Positions 8,674-16,254 of a DNA stretch of 64,000 nt are shown here, piece by piece. This stretch comes from an uncultured Desulfobacterales bacterium (GTDB lineage: Bacteria > Desulfobacterota > Desulfobulbia > Desulfobulbales > Desulfocapsaceae). The notes under the pieces were generated by a model. The model saw only the letters and a program-made list of their open reading frames with translations, did no database searches and was not told where the DNA came from. Numbering within the stretch: position 1 is the stretch's first letter; every line of letters begins with the position of its first letter. Where the stretch lies: NCBI GenBank assembly GCA_937915545.1, contig CALGIJ010000001.1, forward strand, positions 103,749 to 167,748, given 5' to 3'. The translations under genes were made by a program, and so were the position numbers.

Positions 8674-10800
8674 TCAGCCGGGCAGGGGCGGCGCCTTGGC
8701 GATAGCGCAGCGCAGCGATTTGCAGGCCGGAAAGCCGGAGATGGGGTCGAGGCGGTCCGGGTGTAGCAGCCGGTTGACCTCGATCTCCGGCCAGCCATGG
8801 TAGATGCAGGCCATATCGCCAGGCACGACACCGGTCAGCTGCGCCCGCACCCGCACCTCGCCGCGCTTCGTGCGCAGCAGCACCTCCTCGCCATCGCCGA
8901 TGCCGCGCGCGGCCGCCGTCTGCGGGTTGAGCGACACCGTGGGCAGCGGGTGGAGCTGGCGATTCCACGGGTTACGGAAGGTGCGCGAGTGCATGTACAT
9001 CGGCAGCCGCACCCCGGTGACGAGGAACAGCGGGAAATCCGCCGCCTCCATGTCTTGATCTCCGCCAGGCGCGGCGGCAACGGGCAGCGGCGCAAAACCC
9101 ATCTCGCCGAGAACGGTGGAGACGAACTCCATTTTCCCGGTGGGGGTGGCAAAGCCGTTTTGGCGATATTTATAGTGGCCGGAAGCGGTTATCCCCGGCC
9201 GCCCGCCCAGCGACAGGCCCGAGGGGTGCCGTTTGAGCTCGGTGACGGTGAGGCCGCTCGGCTGGAGGATGTACTCGAGGCAGGCCTCATAGCCTGCACC
9301 AAGCAAGGTGTCGTCAGGGGCGATGCGCCTGGCCAGTTCGATGATGATGTCGCTGTCCGCCCTGGCCAGACCCAGCGGGGCGATGGCCGGCTCGGTGAGG
9401 ATGACATGGTCGCAGCTGTAGAAGCGCAGCTCGCTGCGCTCAAGCGAACTGCAGGCGGGCAGGACGATGTCGGCGCGACGGGCGGTGGGTGTCAGGAAGA
9501 GGTCGACATCGACAAAGAAATCGAGCTTCTCCAGGGCGCGTTCGAAGACGTCGTTGCCCGGCCACATGCGGTGGTTGCAGCCAAAGGCAAGCATGGCGTG
9601 CAGGGGGTAGGGCTTGCCTGAGAGGATCTGCTTCGGCAGGTGCATGGCCTGGGCCTCGCCGACAAAGCGGCACCACACCGGGAAGACATCGGCGCCGACG
9701 CGGGGCGGTAGCTCGGCGAGGGGGCGGGGAAAGGTGAACTCCCGCTGCCGGGTAACGGCGCTGCAACCGACATGGAGCCAGGTCTCGGGGACCACGTGGT
9801 TGCCGCCAGGGGCGTCGAAGTTGCCGGTCAGCCCGCTCAGGCAGAGGATGGCACGGTGGTTCTGCACCCCGTCCAGGTGGTGGACGGTGGAGGAGGCACT
9901 GGTCATGATGGCGGCGGGGCCGCTGGTGGCAAGCAGCCGCGCGGCGCGGACGACATCCGCGGCGGGCACCCCGCTCAGCCGCTCCGTTTCCTGCGGCGTA
10001 AAGCGGGAAATGAGGGCGCGGTATTCGTCAAAGCCGTAAGTGTGGCGCTCGATGAACTCGCGGTCATGAAGACCCTCGTCGACGATCACCCGGGCCAGGC
10101 CCAGGGCCAGGACGCCATCGCTGCCCGGATGCGGGGCCAGGCGCAAGGTGGCATAGCGGCTGAGATGGGTGACCAGCGGGTTGACCTCGATAATATTCAC
10201 CCCCCGCTCGGCCGCTTCGATCAGTGGCCGCGCCGCGGGCGTCGCCGAAAAGAACGGGTTGCGCCCCCATACCAGCAGGCTGCGGCAGTTGGCGATGTCC
10301 GGCGCCCCCCAGGCGCCGTAGGTGAGCTTGGCCGCAATCACCGTGGCGAAATGGCAAGTGCTCGACTCGGTGGCGAAATTCGGCGAGCCGAAGCTGATCG
10401 CCAGGCGCTGCGCGAAGGGGCGCAGCCACTTGCTGTAGCCGACGGCGAAGACCACCGCCTCCGCCCCGTGTTTTTTCTTGATGGCCAGCAAGCGCTCGGC
10501 AATTTCCCCATAAGCCTCTTCCCAGGAAATTTCGACGAACTCGCCGCGCCGGCCCACCCGCCGCAGCGGCGTCTGCAATCGCTCGGCATTGTAGACGTAC
10601 TGGCGGGTAGCATTGCCCTTGGCGCACAAGGTGCCGCGGTTGTGAGGGAACTCCTTCATGCCCTCCACCTTGAGCACCCTGCCGTCCTGCACATAGACGT
10701 TCATGCCGCAGCTCGTCGAGGCCCCCTCGCAGATGGCGCAGAGGGTCTTTTTTACTTCGACGCCGCTGCCCGGCAGGTAGATGTCTTTTCGGCCGGCCAT
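8674..10800 (-). CDS. Molybdopterin (Mo/W) oxidoreductase, DMSO-reductase family
   Basis: A 708-residue catalytic subunit. The N-terminus carries a [4Fe-4S] motif of four cysteines (C21, C24, C31, C59; CAICEGASTSC then LCAKG). C149 in TESSTCHFA is positioned to be the metal ligand. The C-terminal molydopterin dinucleotide-binding domain includes NPQTAAARGIGDGEEVLLR. No Tat signal is seen, so a cytoplasmic location is inferred. The start at 10800 (MAGRKD) is chosen because it lies just after the regulator gene with an AAGGA site. The substrate is unknown; neighbours (2-hydroxyacid and 2-oxoacid enzymes, GntR control) suggest an organic acid or aldehyde rather than an inorganic electron acceptor. 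Confidence 0.9.
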   Translation of the reverse strand: MAGRKDIYLPGSGVEVKKTLCAICEGASTSCGMNVYVQDGRVLKVEGMKEFPHNRGTLCAKGNATRQYVYNAERLQTPLRRVGRRGEFVEISWEEAYGEIAERLLAIKKKHGAEAVVFAVGYSKWLRPFAQRLAISFGSPNFATESSTCHFATVIAAKLTYGAWGAPDIANCRSLLVWGRNPFFSATPAARPLIEAAERGVNIIEVNPLVTHLSRYATLRLAPHPGSDGVLALGLARVIVDEGLHDREFIERHTYGFDEYRALISRFTPQETERLSGVPAADVVRAARLLATSGPAAIMTSASSTVHHLDGVQNHRAILCLSGLTGNFDAPGGNHVVPETWLHVGCSAVTRQREFTFPRPLAELPPRVGADVFPVWCRFVGEAQAMHLPKQILSGKPYPLHAMLAFGCNHRMWPGNDVFERALEKLDFFVDVDLFLTPTARRADIVLPACSSLERSELRFYSCDHVILTEPAIAPLGLARADSDIIIELARRIAPDDTLLGAGYEACLEYILQPSGLTVTELKRHPSGLSLGGRPGITASGHYKYRQNGFATPTGKMEFVSTVLGEMGFAPLPVAAAPGGDQDMEAADFPLFLVTGVRLPMYMHSRTFRNPWNRQLHPLPTVSLNPQTAAARGIGDGEEVLLRTKRGEVRVRAQLTGVVPGDMACIYHGWPEIEVNRLLHPDRLDPISGFPACKSLRCAIAKAPPLPG

Positions 10801-10807
10801 GTCCTTG

Positions 10808-11512
10808 TTACAGGCCGTGCTCGCGGCAGATTTCCAGGATGGTGCCGATGTGCTTCTCCATGGCCTGGCGGGCGCTGTCGGGATTGCGCGCGACAATAGC
10901 CTGGAAGATGGCGTCGTGCTGGCCGTCGATGAGTTCGTCAATGCGCAGCGACTCCAGCACCTTGGTATAGGAGTAGGACATGGCGTAGGTCTGTACCTCG
11001 TAGAAGCTCTTCATGAGGTGGATCTGCACCACGTTCTTGCTGGCATAGGCGATGTTCATATGGAAGCTGATATCCGTATTGATGCGGATCTCGTGCTCGA
11101 TGCGCTCCCGCTTCATCCGCTCGATACCCCTCCTGATGAGGCGGATATCCTCGTCGGTGGCGCGCTGTGCGGCCAACTCGGCACTCTTGCCCTCCAGGGC
11201 CATGCGGATCTCCTGGATATCGGCGATGGTGTAGGTCTCGCCGTTGAGGGCCTGGAGCAGGGGCCGCTTCTCGACGATTTTCTCCTGATCGAGGACGAAG
11301 ACCCCGACACCGCGGCGGCTCTCCACCAGCCCCTGGTCGATGAGCCGCTGTATGGCGGTGCGCACCGTCGGCCGCCCGACCTCGAAGAGGGCGGCGAGGT
11401 CGCGCTCGGACATCAGACGCTCTCCGGGGCCGACCTCGCCGCGATAGAGCATGTCGCGCAGCTGTTCGAACACCTGATCGGCAATATTACGATGTTTTAC
11501 CGGCTTGATCAT
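10808..11512 (-). CDS. GntR/FadR-subfamily transcriptional regulator
   Basis: A 234-residue regulator with an N-terminal winged helix (about residues 8-75; MSERDLAALFEVGRPTVRTAIQRL is the helix-turn-helix region) and an all-helical FCD effector domain. This domain type often binds carboxylates such as lactate, glycolate or pyruvate, sometimes through a metal. It precedes the molybdopterin oxidoreductase by 7 bp and is divergent from the racemase gene. A perfect GTGGTCTTACCAC palindrome in the shared intergenic region is the probable operator. It likely controls both divergent units in response to the hydroxyacid or oxoacid. Confidence 0.9.
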   Translation of the reverse strand: MIKPVKHRNIADQVFEQLRDMLYRGEVGPGERLMSERDLAALFEVGRPTVRTAIQRLIDQGLVESRRGVGVFVLDQEKIVEKRPLLQALNGETYTIADIQEIRMALEGKSAELAAQRATDEDIRLIRRGIERMKRERIEHEIRINTDISFHMNIAYASKNVVQIHLMKSFYEVQTYAMSYSYTKVLESLRIDELIDGQHDAIFQAIVARNPDSARQAMEKHIGTILEICREHGL

Positions 11513-11812
11513 AGTTCCTCACTGTAGCGGACAGGCCCCTCGGCCGCAATGGTTTAGGAGAGATGCGACCGTGGCCAGCCATCTCCGGTACCTTCCGGGT
11601 AGAGACTTGACGTCAGGCCGTCTTCCCCATTCAATTGTGGTCTTACCACGTTTCCTCATAAAGGGCAATGAGTCAATTATTAAGCTGTGCAACTCACCCG
11701 ACACAAGAAGGAGTAACGGTAAAAAAAGAAGTTGCGAAAGATATTCTTTCATGTAATCTTTACTGCGGATTGGCCAGATGTGTGAACCACAACCTTTCTC
11801 AAGGGGAACAGC
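11513..11812. promoter_or_regulatory. Divergent control region between the GntR regulator and the racemase gene
   Basis: This 300-bp intergenic region carries the palindromic GntR-type site at 11637-11649 and becomes AT-rich around 11640-11780, as expected for promoters. No convincing protein frame is present. An AAGGGGA ribosome-binding site lies just before the racemase ATG at 11813. Confidence 0.5.
11637..11649. promoter_or_regulatory. Candidate GntR/FadR-family operator
   Basis: GTGGTCTTACCAC is a perfect palindrome around a 3-nt centre (GTGGT-CTT-ACCAC). It fits the TGGTnnnACCA core known for FadR-subfamily regulators such as PdhR and LldR. It lies between divergent genes, one of which encodes such a regulator. 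Confidence 0.65.
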
Positions 11813-13135
11813 ATGGAAGGCACAGAGCCCAAACAGGGCACCAGGGCGCCCTATTTGCACAGCCTCGCCGCCCCCCTGCCGCTGACCTTTCCACCCGGCT
11901 GGCAACTCTCCACCCTGGCCGACTTCCCCGCGAGCGACGAGCACGTCGATGCCGCCCTGCTCGCCCGGGAGGCGCTTAAACGCCCTCATGACTGCCCCCC
12001 GCTCGACAAGCTGCTGCGGCCGTCGCACACCGTGTGCATCCTCATCGAGGATCTGACGCGCACCTCCCCCAAGCACATCATTCTCGGCGAGGTCCTCAGC
12101 ATCCTGTCCGGGCTCGGTATGCCCGACGAGCATATCACCATCCTCATCGCCCTCGGCACCCATCGCCCGCTGACCGACCGCGAGCTGCGCCAGACCTTCG
12201 GCGAGGCTACCGTCGAGCGCTACCGCTTCGTCAACCACGACTGCCACGGGGAGGACCTGGTGCCCATCGCCACCCTGCCCGGCGGCACCCCGGTGCTCAT
12301 CAACGGGCTGGCGTACAGGGCCGACTTCCGCCTCGGTATCGGCTCCATCTTCCCCCACCCCCTCAATGGCTTCGGCGGTGGCGGCAAGATCCTCTTCCCC
12401 GGCATCGCCGATGCCCGCTCCATCTTCGAGCACCACCTGCGCCATGCCTTCCGCGACCGTTCGGCGCTGGGCAGCCTCGACGGCAACGACTTCCGCGACG
12501 AGATCGAGCGCCTGGCCAGCGCCGGACGTCTCGACTTCATCGTCAACAGCGTCCTCGACAACGGCGACCGCCTGCGCCATGTGGTGGCCGGCACTCCTGC
12601 CGCCGCCCACCTCGCCGGCACCACGCTGTGCCGGCAGCTCACCTCCCGCCTGTTCTACGGCAAGGCCGAGGTGACAGTGATCTCCGCTTTCCCTTACGAT
12701 CAGGGCCCGCAGATCATGAAACCGCTGGCACCGGCCTCGATGATCACCGCCAAGGGAGGTACCATCATCCTCTACGCCGATTGCCGCAGCCCCCTGCCGG
12801 AGACCTATCTCGACGCCTGCGTGCGCTTTCGCTCCGAGCATGGTGGGGCCCTGCGCCAGGCAGTCTTCGCCAGCTTCGCCGCCGGGCGGCCGATCCTCGC
12901 CGACGCACCGCCGGAGCTCAACATGTCGATGGCGCAAACCATGCTCGCCCTGAACGACTTCACCGTGATTCTCGTCTGCCCGGGCATGCCGGCGACGGAT
13001 ATCGGCCGCCTTGGCTTTCTGCCGGCGGCCTCTATGGGGGAGGCGATAGACCTGGCCGCCGCCAGGCACCCGACGGCGACAGTCAACGTCGTTCCCGCCG
13101 GGGGTGTCATCCTGCCGGTGCTGACATGCCAATGA
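11813..13135 (+). CDS. LarA-family nickel-pincer 2-hydroxyacid racemase/epimerase
   Basis: A 440-residue member of the lactate racemase LarA family (DUF2088), whose enzymes use a nickel-pincer nucleotide to racemise or epimerise 2-hydroxyacids. Visible conserved features are DLTRTSP at 80-86, GTHRPLT at 115-121 (H117), H182 and K192 in HPLNGFGGGGK, and EHH near 206. These match the catalytic and cofactor-anchoring His and Lys of LarA. The LarB/LarC/LarE cofactor-synthesis genes are not in the window. The next genes are a TRAP transporter and a hydroxyacid dehydrogenase, so the likely role is converting the imported acid to the enantiomer the dehydrogenase accepts. The exact substrate is unknown; lactate or a larger hydroxyacid are both possible. 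Confidence 0.85.
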   Translation: MEGTEPKQGTRAPYLHSLAAPLPLTFPPGWQLSTLADFPASDEHVDAALLAREALKRPHDCPPLDKLLRPSHTVCILIEDLTRTSPKHIILGEVLSILSGLGMPDEHITILIALGTHRPLTDRELRQTFGEATVERYRFVNHDCHGEDLVPIATLPGGTPVLINGLAYRADFRLGIGSIFPHPLNGFGGGGKILFPGIADARSIFEHHLRHAFRDRSALGSLDGNDFRDEIERLASAGRLDFIVNSVLDNGDRLRHVVAGTPAAAHLAGTTLCRQLTSRLFYGKAEVTVISAFPYDQGPQIMKPLAPASMITAKGGTIILYADCRSPLPETYLDACVRFRSEHGGALRQAVFASFAAGRPILADAPPELNMSMAQTMLALNDFTVILVCPGMPATDIGRLGFLPAASMGEAIDLAAARHPTATVNVVPAGGVILPVLTCQ

Positions 13136-13212
13136 CGAGCACAATGCCGTGGCAGATCGCCGCCTGCCTTCTTCAGCATGGCGGCCACCAGGAGTGTCGA
13201 TACGGTCTTCAG

Positions 13213-13230
13213 CCTCTCGCTTTCGAGAGG
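13213..13230. other. Small stem-loop between the racemase and dctP
   Basis: CCTCTCG and CGAGAGG form a 7-bp perfect stem with loop CTTT, 60 bp before the dctP start. It is probably an mRNA structure; no U-run follows. Confidence 0.3.
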
Positions 13231-13289
13231 TGGAGATTTACCCAAACCCCGGCCAGCGCCGGGCCAACCCCTTCTATGGAGGAAGAGGA

Positions 13290-14330
13290 ATGAAGAAGAT
13301 TGCTTCCGTCATCGCCACCTGTTGCATCCTCTTGGGCGTCGCCGGTCCCGCGGCCGCCAAGATGAACCTCAAGTACGGCTTCATCGCCCCGCCGACCCAC
13401 CCCGAGGTCAAGGCCGGCGAGGCATTTGCCGCCTACGTCAAGGACAAGACCAAGGGAGAAATCACCATCGACCTCTTCCCCCTCGGGCAGCTGGGCAGCG
13501 AACGCTCCATGGTCGAGCAGGTGCAGAGCGGCACCCTCGACATGATGGACTGCACCACGGCGGTGCTCTCCAACTTCGTTCCCCAGGTGGCCCTGTTCGA
13601 CCTGCCCTTCCTGTGGCCGTCCCGTGAAGTTGCTTATTCAGTCCTGGCCGACGCCGAGTTCTTCAAGATGTACGGCGACATCTTCCCCGACAAGGGCATG
13701 ATGTTTCTCGGCTACGGGGAAAACGAGATGCGCGATCTCACCAACACCAAGCGCGAAGTGCGCAAGCCCGAAGACGTCAAAGGGCTGAAGATCAGGGTCA
13801 TCGAGTCCCCGGTGTTCCTCGAGACCTGGCGGGCCCTCGGCGCCAGCCCGGTGCCGATGCCCTTCCCCGAGGTCTATAACGCCCTGCAGCAGGGGGTCAT
13901 CGACGCCCAGGAGAACCCCATCCTCACCTCGGCGCTGATGAAGTTCACCGAGGTCTGCCCCTACGCCACCATCACCAACTACTCGCTCACCGAGACCATC
14001 CGCCTGATGAACATCGACCTGTGGAAGAGCCTGACCCCGGAGCAGCAGCAGATCTTCCGCGAGGCCTCGGAGATGATGATAAAAATGAATCGTGAAGGCG
14101 GCATGAAGATGCTGGCCGAGATCACCGCCAAGCTCGAAGCCGAGGGCAAGGTGAAAATCACCCGCTTGTCCAAGGAGGAGCGCGACGCCTTTTATCAGGC
14201 GGTCAAGCCGGTGCACGCCAAGTTCGAGAAAGAAGTCGGCAACATTCCCAACAAGCCCGAGTACGGGCGCTTTGCCGGCATGAGCTACCTGCAGATGATG
14301 CAGGAGAAGATCAAGCAATATAGCAAGTAG
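13290..14330 (+). CDS. dctP: TRAP transporter solute-binding protein (DctP family)
   Basis: A periplasmic receptor of a tripartite ATP-independent transporter, 346 residues. A clear Sec signal peptide (MKKIASVIATCCILLGVAGPAAAK) precedes the mature domain. The family segments GLKIRVIESPVFLETWRALG and QQGVIDAQENPI are present; the Arg in the first normally grips the substrate carboxylate. The start at 13290 has a GGAGGAAGAGG site directly upstream. It is followed by dctQ and dctM after a strong hairpin. Location between the racemase and the dehydrogenase genes points to a 2-hydroxycarboxylate or related acid as ligand. Confidence 0.93.
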   Translation: MKKIASVIATCCILLGVAGPAAAKMNLKYGFIAPPTHPEVKAGEAFAAYVKDKTKGEITIDLFPLGQLGSERSMVEQVQSGTLDMMDCTTAVLSNFVPQVALFDLPFLWPSREVAYSVLADAEFFKMYGDIFPDKGMMFLGYGENEMRDLTNTKREVRKPEDVKGLKIRVIESPVFLETWRALGASPVPMPFPEVYNALQQGVIDAQENPILTSALMKFTEVCPYATITNYSLTETIRLMNIDLWKSLTPEQQQIFREASEMMIKMNREGGMKMLAEITAKLEAEGKVKITRLSKEERDAFYQAVKPVHAKFEKEVGNIPNKPEYGRFAGMSYLQMMQEKIKQYSK

Positions 14331-14339
14331 AGATGAAAT

Positions 14340-14381
14340 GGGCGGGAAACATCCTCCTGAGAAGAGGGATGTTTCCCGCCC
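14340..14381 (+). other. Strong intercistronic hairpin between dctP and dctQ
   Basis: Arms 14340-14354 and 14367-14381 are perfectly complementary over 15 bp (GGGCGGGAAACATCC with its reverse complement), with a 12-nt loop. It begins 10 bp after the dctP stop codon. No U-tract follows, so it more likely stabilises the dctP message or partly attenuates transcription. This would raise binding protein over membrane subunits, as known in other solute-binding-protein operons. Confidence 0.7.
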
Positions 14382-14451
14382 CCCGGAAGCGAGGCAGCCT
14401 CTCGCCCGGCGCCCCATGACTTCGCCCACCCTTCCAGCCCCGAGGTCGAGC

Positions 14452-14967
14452 ATGAACAATCTTATCGCCCGTCTCAACAAGATCGAAGAGACCTTCATCG
14501 GCTACACCCTGCTGCTGATCGCCCTGATCACCAGCGTCCAGGTGGTTTCCCGTTATGCCTTCGGCATCTCCTTCGACTGGGTCGAGGAAGGCTCGCGTTA
14601 CATCACCGTCCTCATCACCTTTGTCGGGGCCGGCATGTGCATCCGCAGCGGTTCGCATTTCGCCATGGATGCCCTGGTCAACGCCCTGCCGGCGCGCGGC
14701 AGGTTCCTCTGCCAGGCGCTGGCCATGTTCATCTCCGCGCTGACCCTGGGGGTGGTCGGCTGGTACGGCTGGATCCAGGTGGGCAAGCTGGCCAAGTTCG
14801 GCGCCACCACCCCGGTGCTGCACCTGCCGATGTACGTGCCCTATCTGCCCATCGCCATCTTCGCCTGCCTGATGACCGTTCGCTTTTTCCTCCAGGGCTG
14901 CCTGCGCCTGCGCGACCTCTTCTTCGGAACGACCCCCAGCGGCAGAAAAGGAGGTCACCTATGCTAG
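14452..14967 (+). CDS. dctQ: TRAP transporter small permease subunit (DctQ)
   Basis: A 171-residue inner-membrane protein with four predicted hydrophobic helices (TLLLIALITSVQVV; a segment around ITVLITFVGAGM; LAMFISALTLGVVGWYGW; YLPIAIFACLMTV). It forms the membrane unit with DctM. The start at 14452 (MNNLIARLNK) gives the normal N-terminus; 14416 is an in-frame alternative. The stop overlaps the dctM start by 7 bp, indicating translational coupling. Confidence 0.9.
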   Translation: MNNLIARLNKIEETFIGYTLLLIALITSVQVVSRYAFGISFDWVEEGSRYITVLITFVGAGMCIRSGSHFAMDALVNALPARGRFLCQALAMFISALTLGVVGWYGWIQVGKLAKFGATTPVLHLPMYVPYLPIAIFACLMTVRFFLQGCLRLRDLFFGTTPSGRKGGHLC

Positions 14968-16232
14968 CCTTCATGGCGGTACTCTTCGTCGCCCTGCTGC
15001 TCATCTCCACCCCGGTGGCCATCGTCATGCTCGGCGTGACCACCGCCACCGTGCACTTCTTCCTGCCGGTCCCCCTGCAGGCCCTGGTGCAGCAGTTGTT
15101 CAACGGCATGGACAACTTCATCCTCCTCGCCATCCCCTTTTTCATCCTCTCCGGCAACATCATGGCCAGAGGGTCGATCTCGAAGAAGCTGGTCGAGGTG
15201 ATGCAGCTCATGGTCGGGCACCTGCCGGGAGGCATGGCCATTGCCGCCATCCTCGCCTGCATCTTCTTCGCCGCCATCTCCGGCTCGAGCCCGGCGACAG
15301 TGATTGCCATCGGCTCGATCATGATTCCCGCCCTCATCCGACACGGCTACGACGAGCGCTTCAGCGTCGGCCTGCTCACCTCCACCGGCTCCCTGGGAAT
15401 CCTCATCCCGCCATCCATCCCCATGGTGCTCTATGCGCTGGTGATGAACGTCTCGGTGGGCAAGCTGTTCATGGCCGGCATCGTCCCCGGGCTGCTCATC
15501 GGCGCCATTCTCATCGCCTACTCGTTCATCCTCGCCAGGCGCCATGGCTGGAAAACCACCGTGGTCTATGCCAAGGGGGAACGCTGGCGCCTCTTGCGCA
15601 GCGCCTCCTGGGGTATCGCCATGCCGGTGATCATCCTCGGCGGCATCTACTTCGGCATCTTCACCCCCACCGAGGCCTCGGCCATCGCCGTCATCTACGC
15701 CCTCTTCGTCGAGTTCTTCATCTATAAAGACATGGATATGAAGAAGCTCAACGAGGTGCTCAAGGAGTCGGTGGTTCTCTCCTCGGTGCTGCTCTTCATC
15801 ATCGCCTGCGCCATGACCTTCATCTGGCTGCTGACCAGGGAGAAGCTGCCCGCCCTGGCGGCCGAGTTCATCGTCAGCCATATTGAAAACAAATACCTCT
15901 TCCTGCTGGTCATCAACATTTTCTTCATCCTTGTCGGCTGCTTCATGGACATCGTCTCGGCGGTGGTGGTCATCTCGCCGATCCTCTTCATCGCCCTGCA
16001 GCAGTACGACATCGACCTCGTCCACTTCGGCATCATGATGATCGTCAACATCGAGCTCGGCTTTCTCACCTTTCCCTTCGGTCTCAATCTCTTCGTCGCC
16101 ATGGGCATCACCGGCAAGTCGCTGACCGAGATCGGCCGGGCGGTGCTGCCCTTTATGGGGCTGATCCTGCTGGGATTGATGATGATCACCTATATCCCCG
16201 ACATTTCCCTCTGGCTGACCCGCATCCTCTAA
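14961..16232 (+). CDS. dctM: TRAP transporter large permease subunit (DctM)
   Basis: A 423-residue polytopic ion/substrate symporter subunit with about 12 hydrophobic segments. Family motifs are GSSPATVIAIGSIMIP in the first half and FGIFTPTEASAIAV in the second. The start at 14961 has GGAGGTCACCT in front and lies inside the end of dctQ; an in-frame upstream start is disfavoured because it would run through dctQ. Uptake is driven by the Na+ or proton gradient. It is followed after 22 bp by the FAD/Fe-S dehydrogenase. Confidence 0.93.
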   Translation: MLAFMAVLFVALLLISTPVAIVMLGVTTATVHFFLPVPLQALVQQLFNGMDNFILLAIPFFILSGNIMARGSISKKLVEVMQLMVGHLPGGMAIAAILACIFFAAISGSSPATVIAIGSIMIPALIRHGYDERFSVGLLTSTGSLGILIPPSIPMVLYALVMNVSVGKLFMAGIVPGLLIGAILIAYSFILARRHGWKTTVVYAKGERWRLLRSASWGIAMPVIILGGIYFGIFTPTEASAIAVIYALFVEFFIYKDMDMKKLNEVLKESVVLSSVLLFIIACAMTFIWLLTREKLPALAAEFIVSHIENKYLFLLVINIFFILVGCFMDIVSAVVVISPILFIALQQYDIDLVHFGIMMIVNIELGFLTFPFGLNLFVAMGITGKSLTEIGRAVLPFMGLILLGLMMITYIPDISLWLTRIL

Positions 16233-16254
16233 CTCTATCTCCGCCGACACCGCC

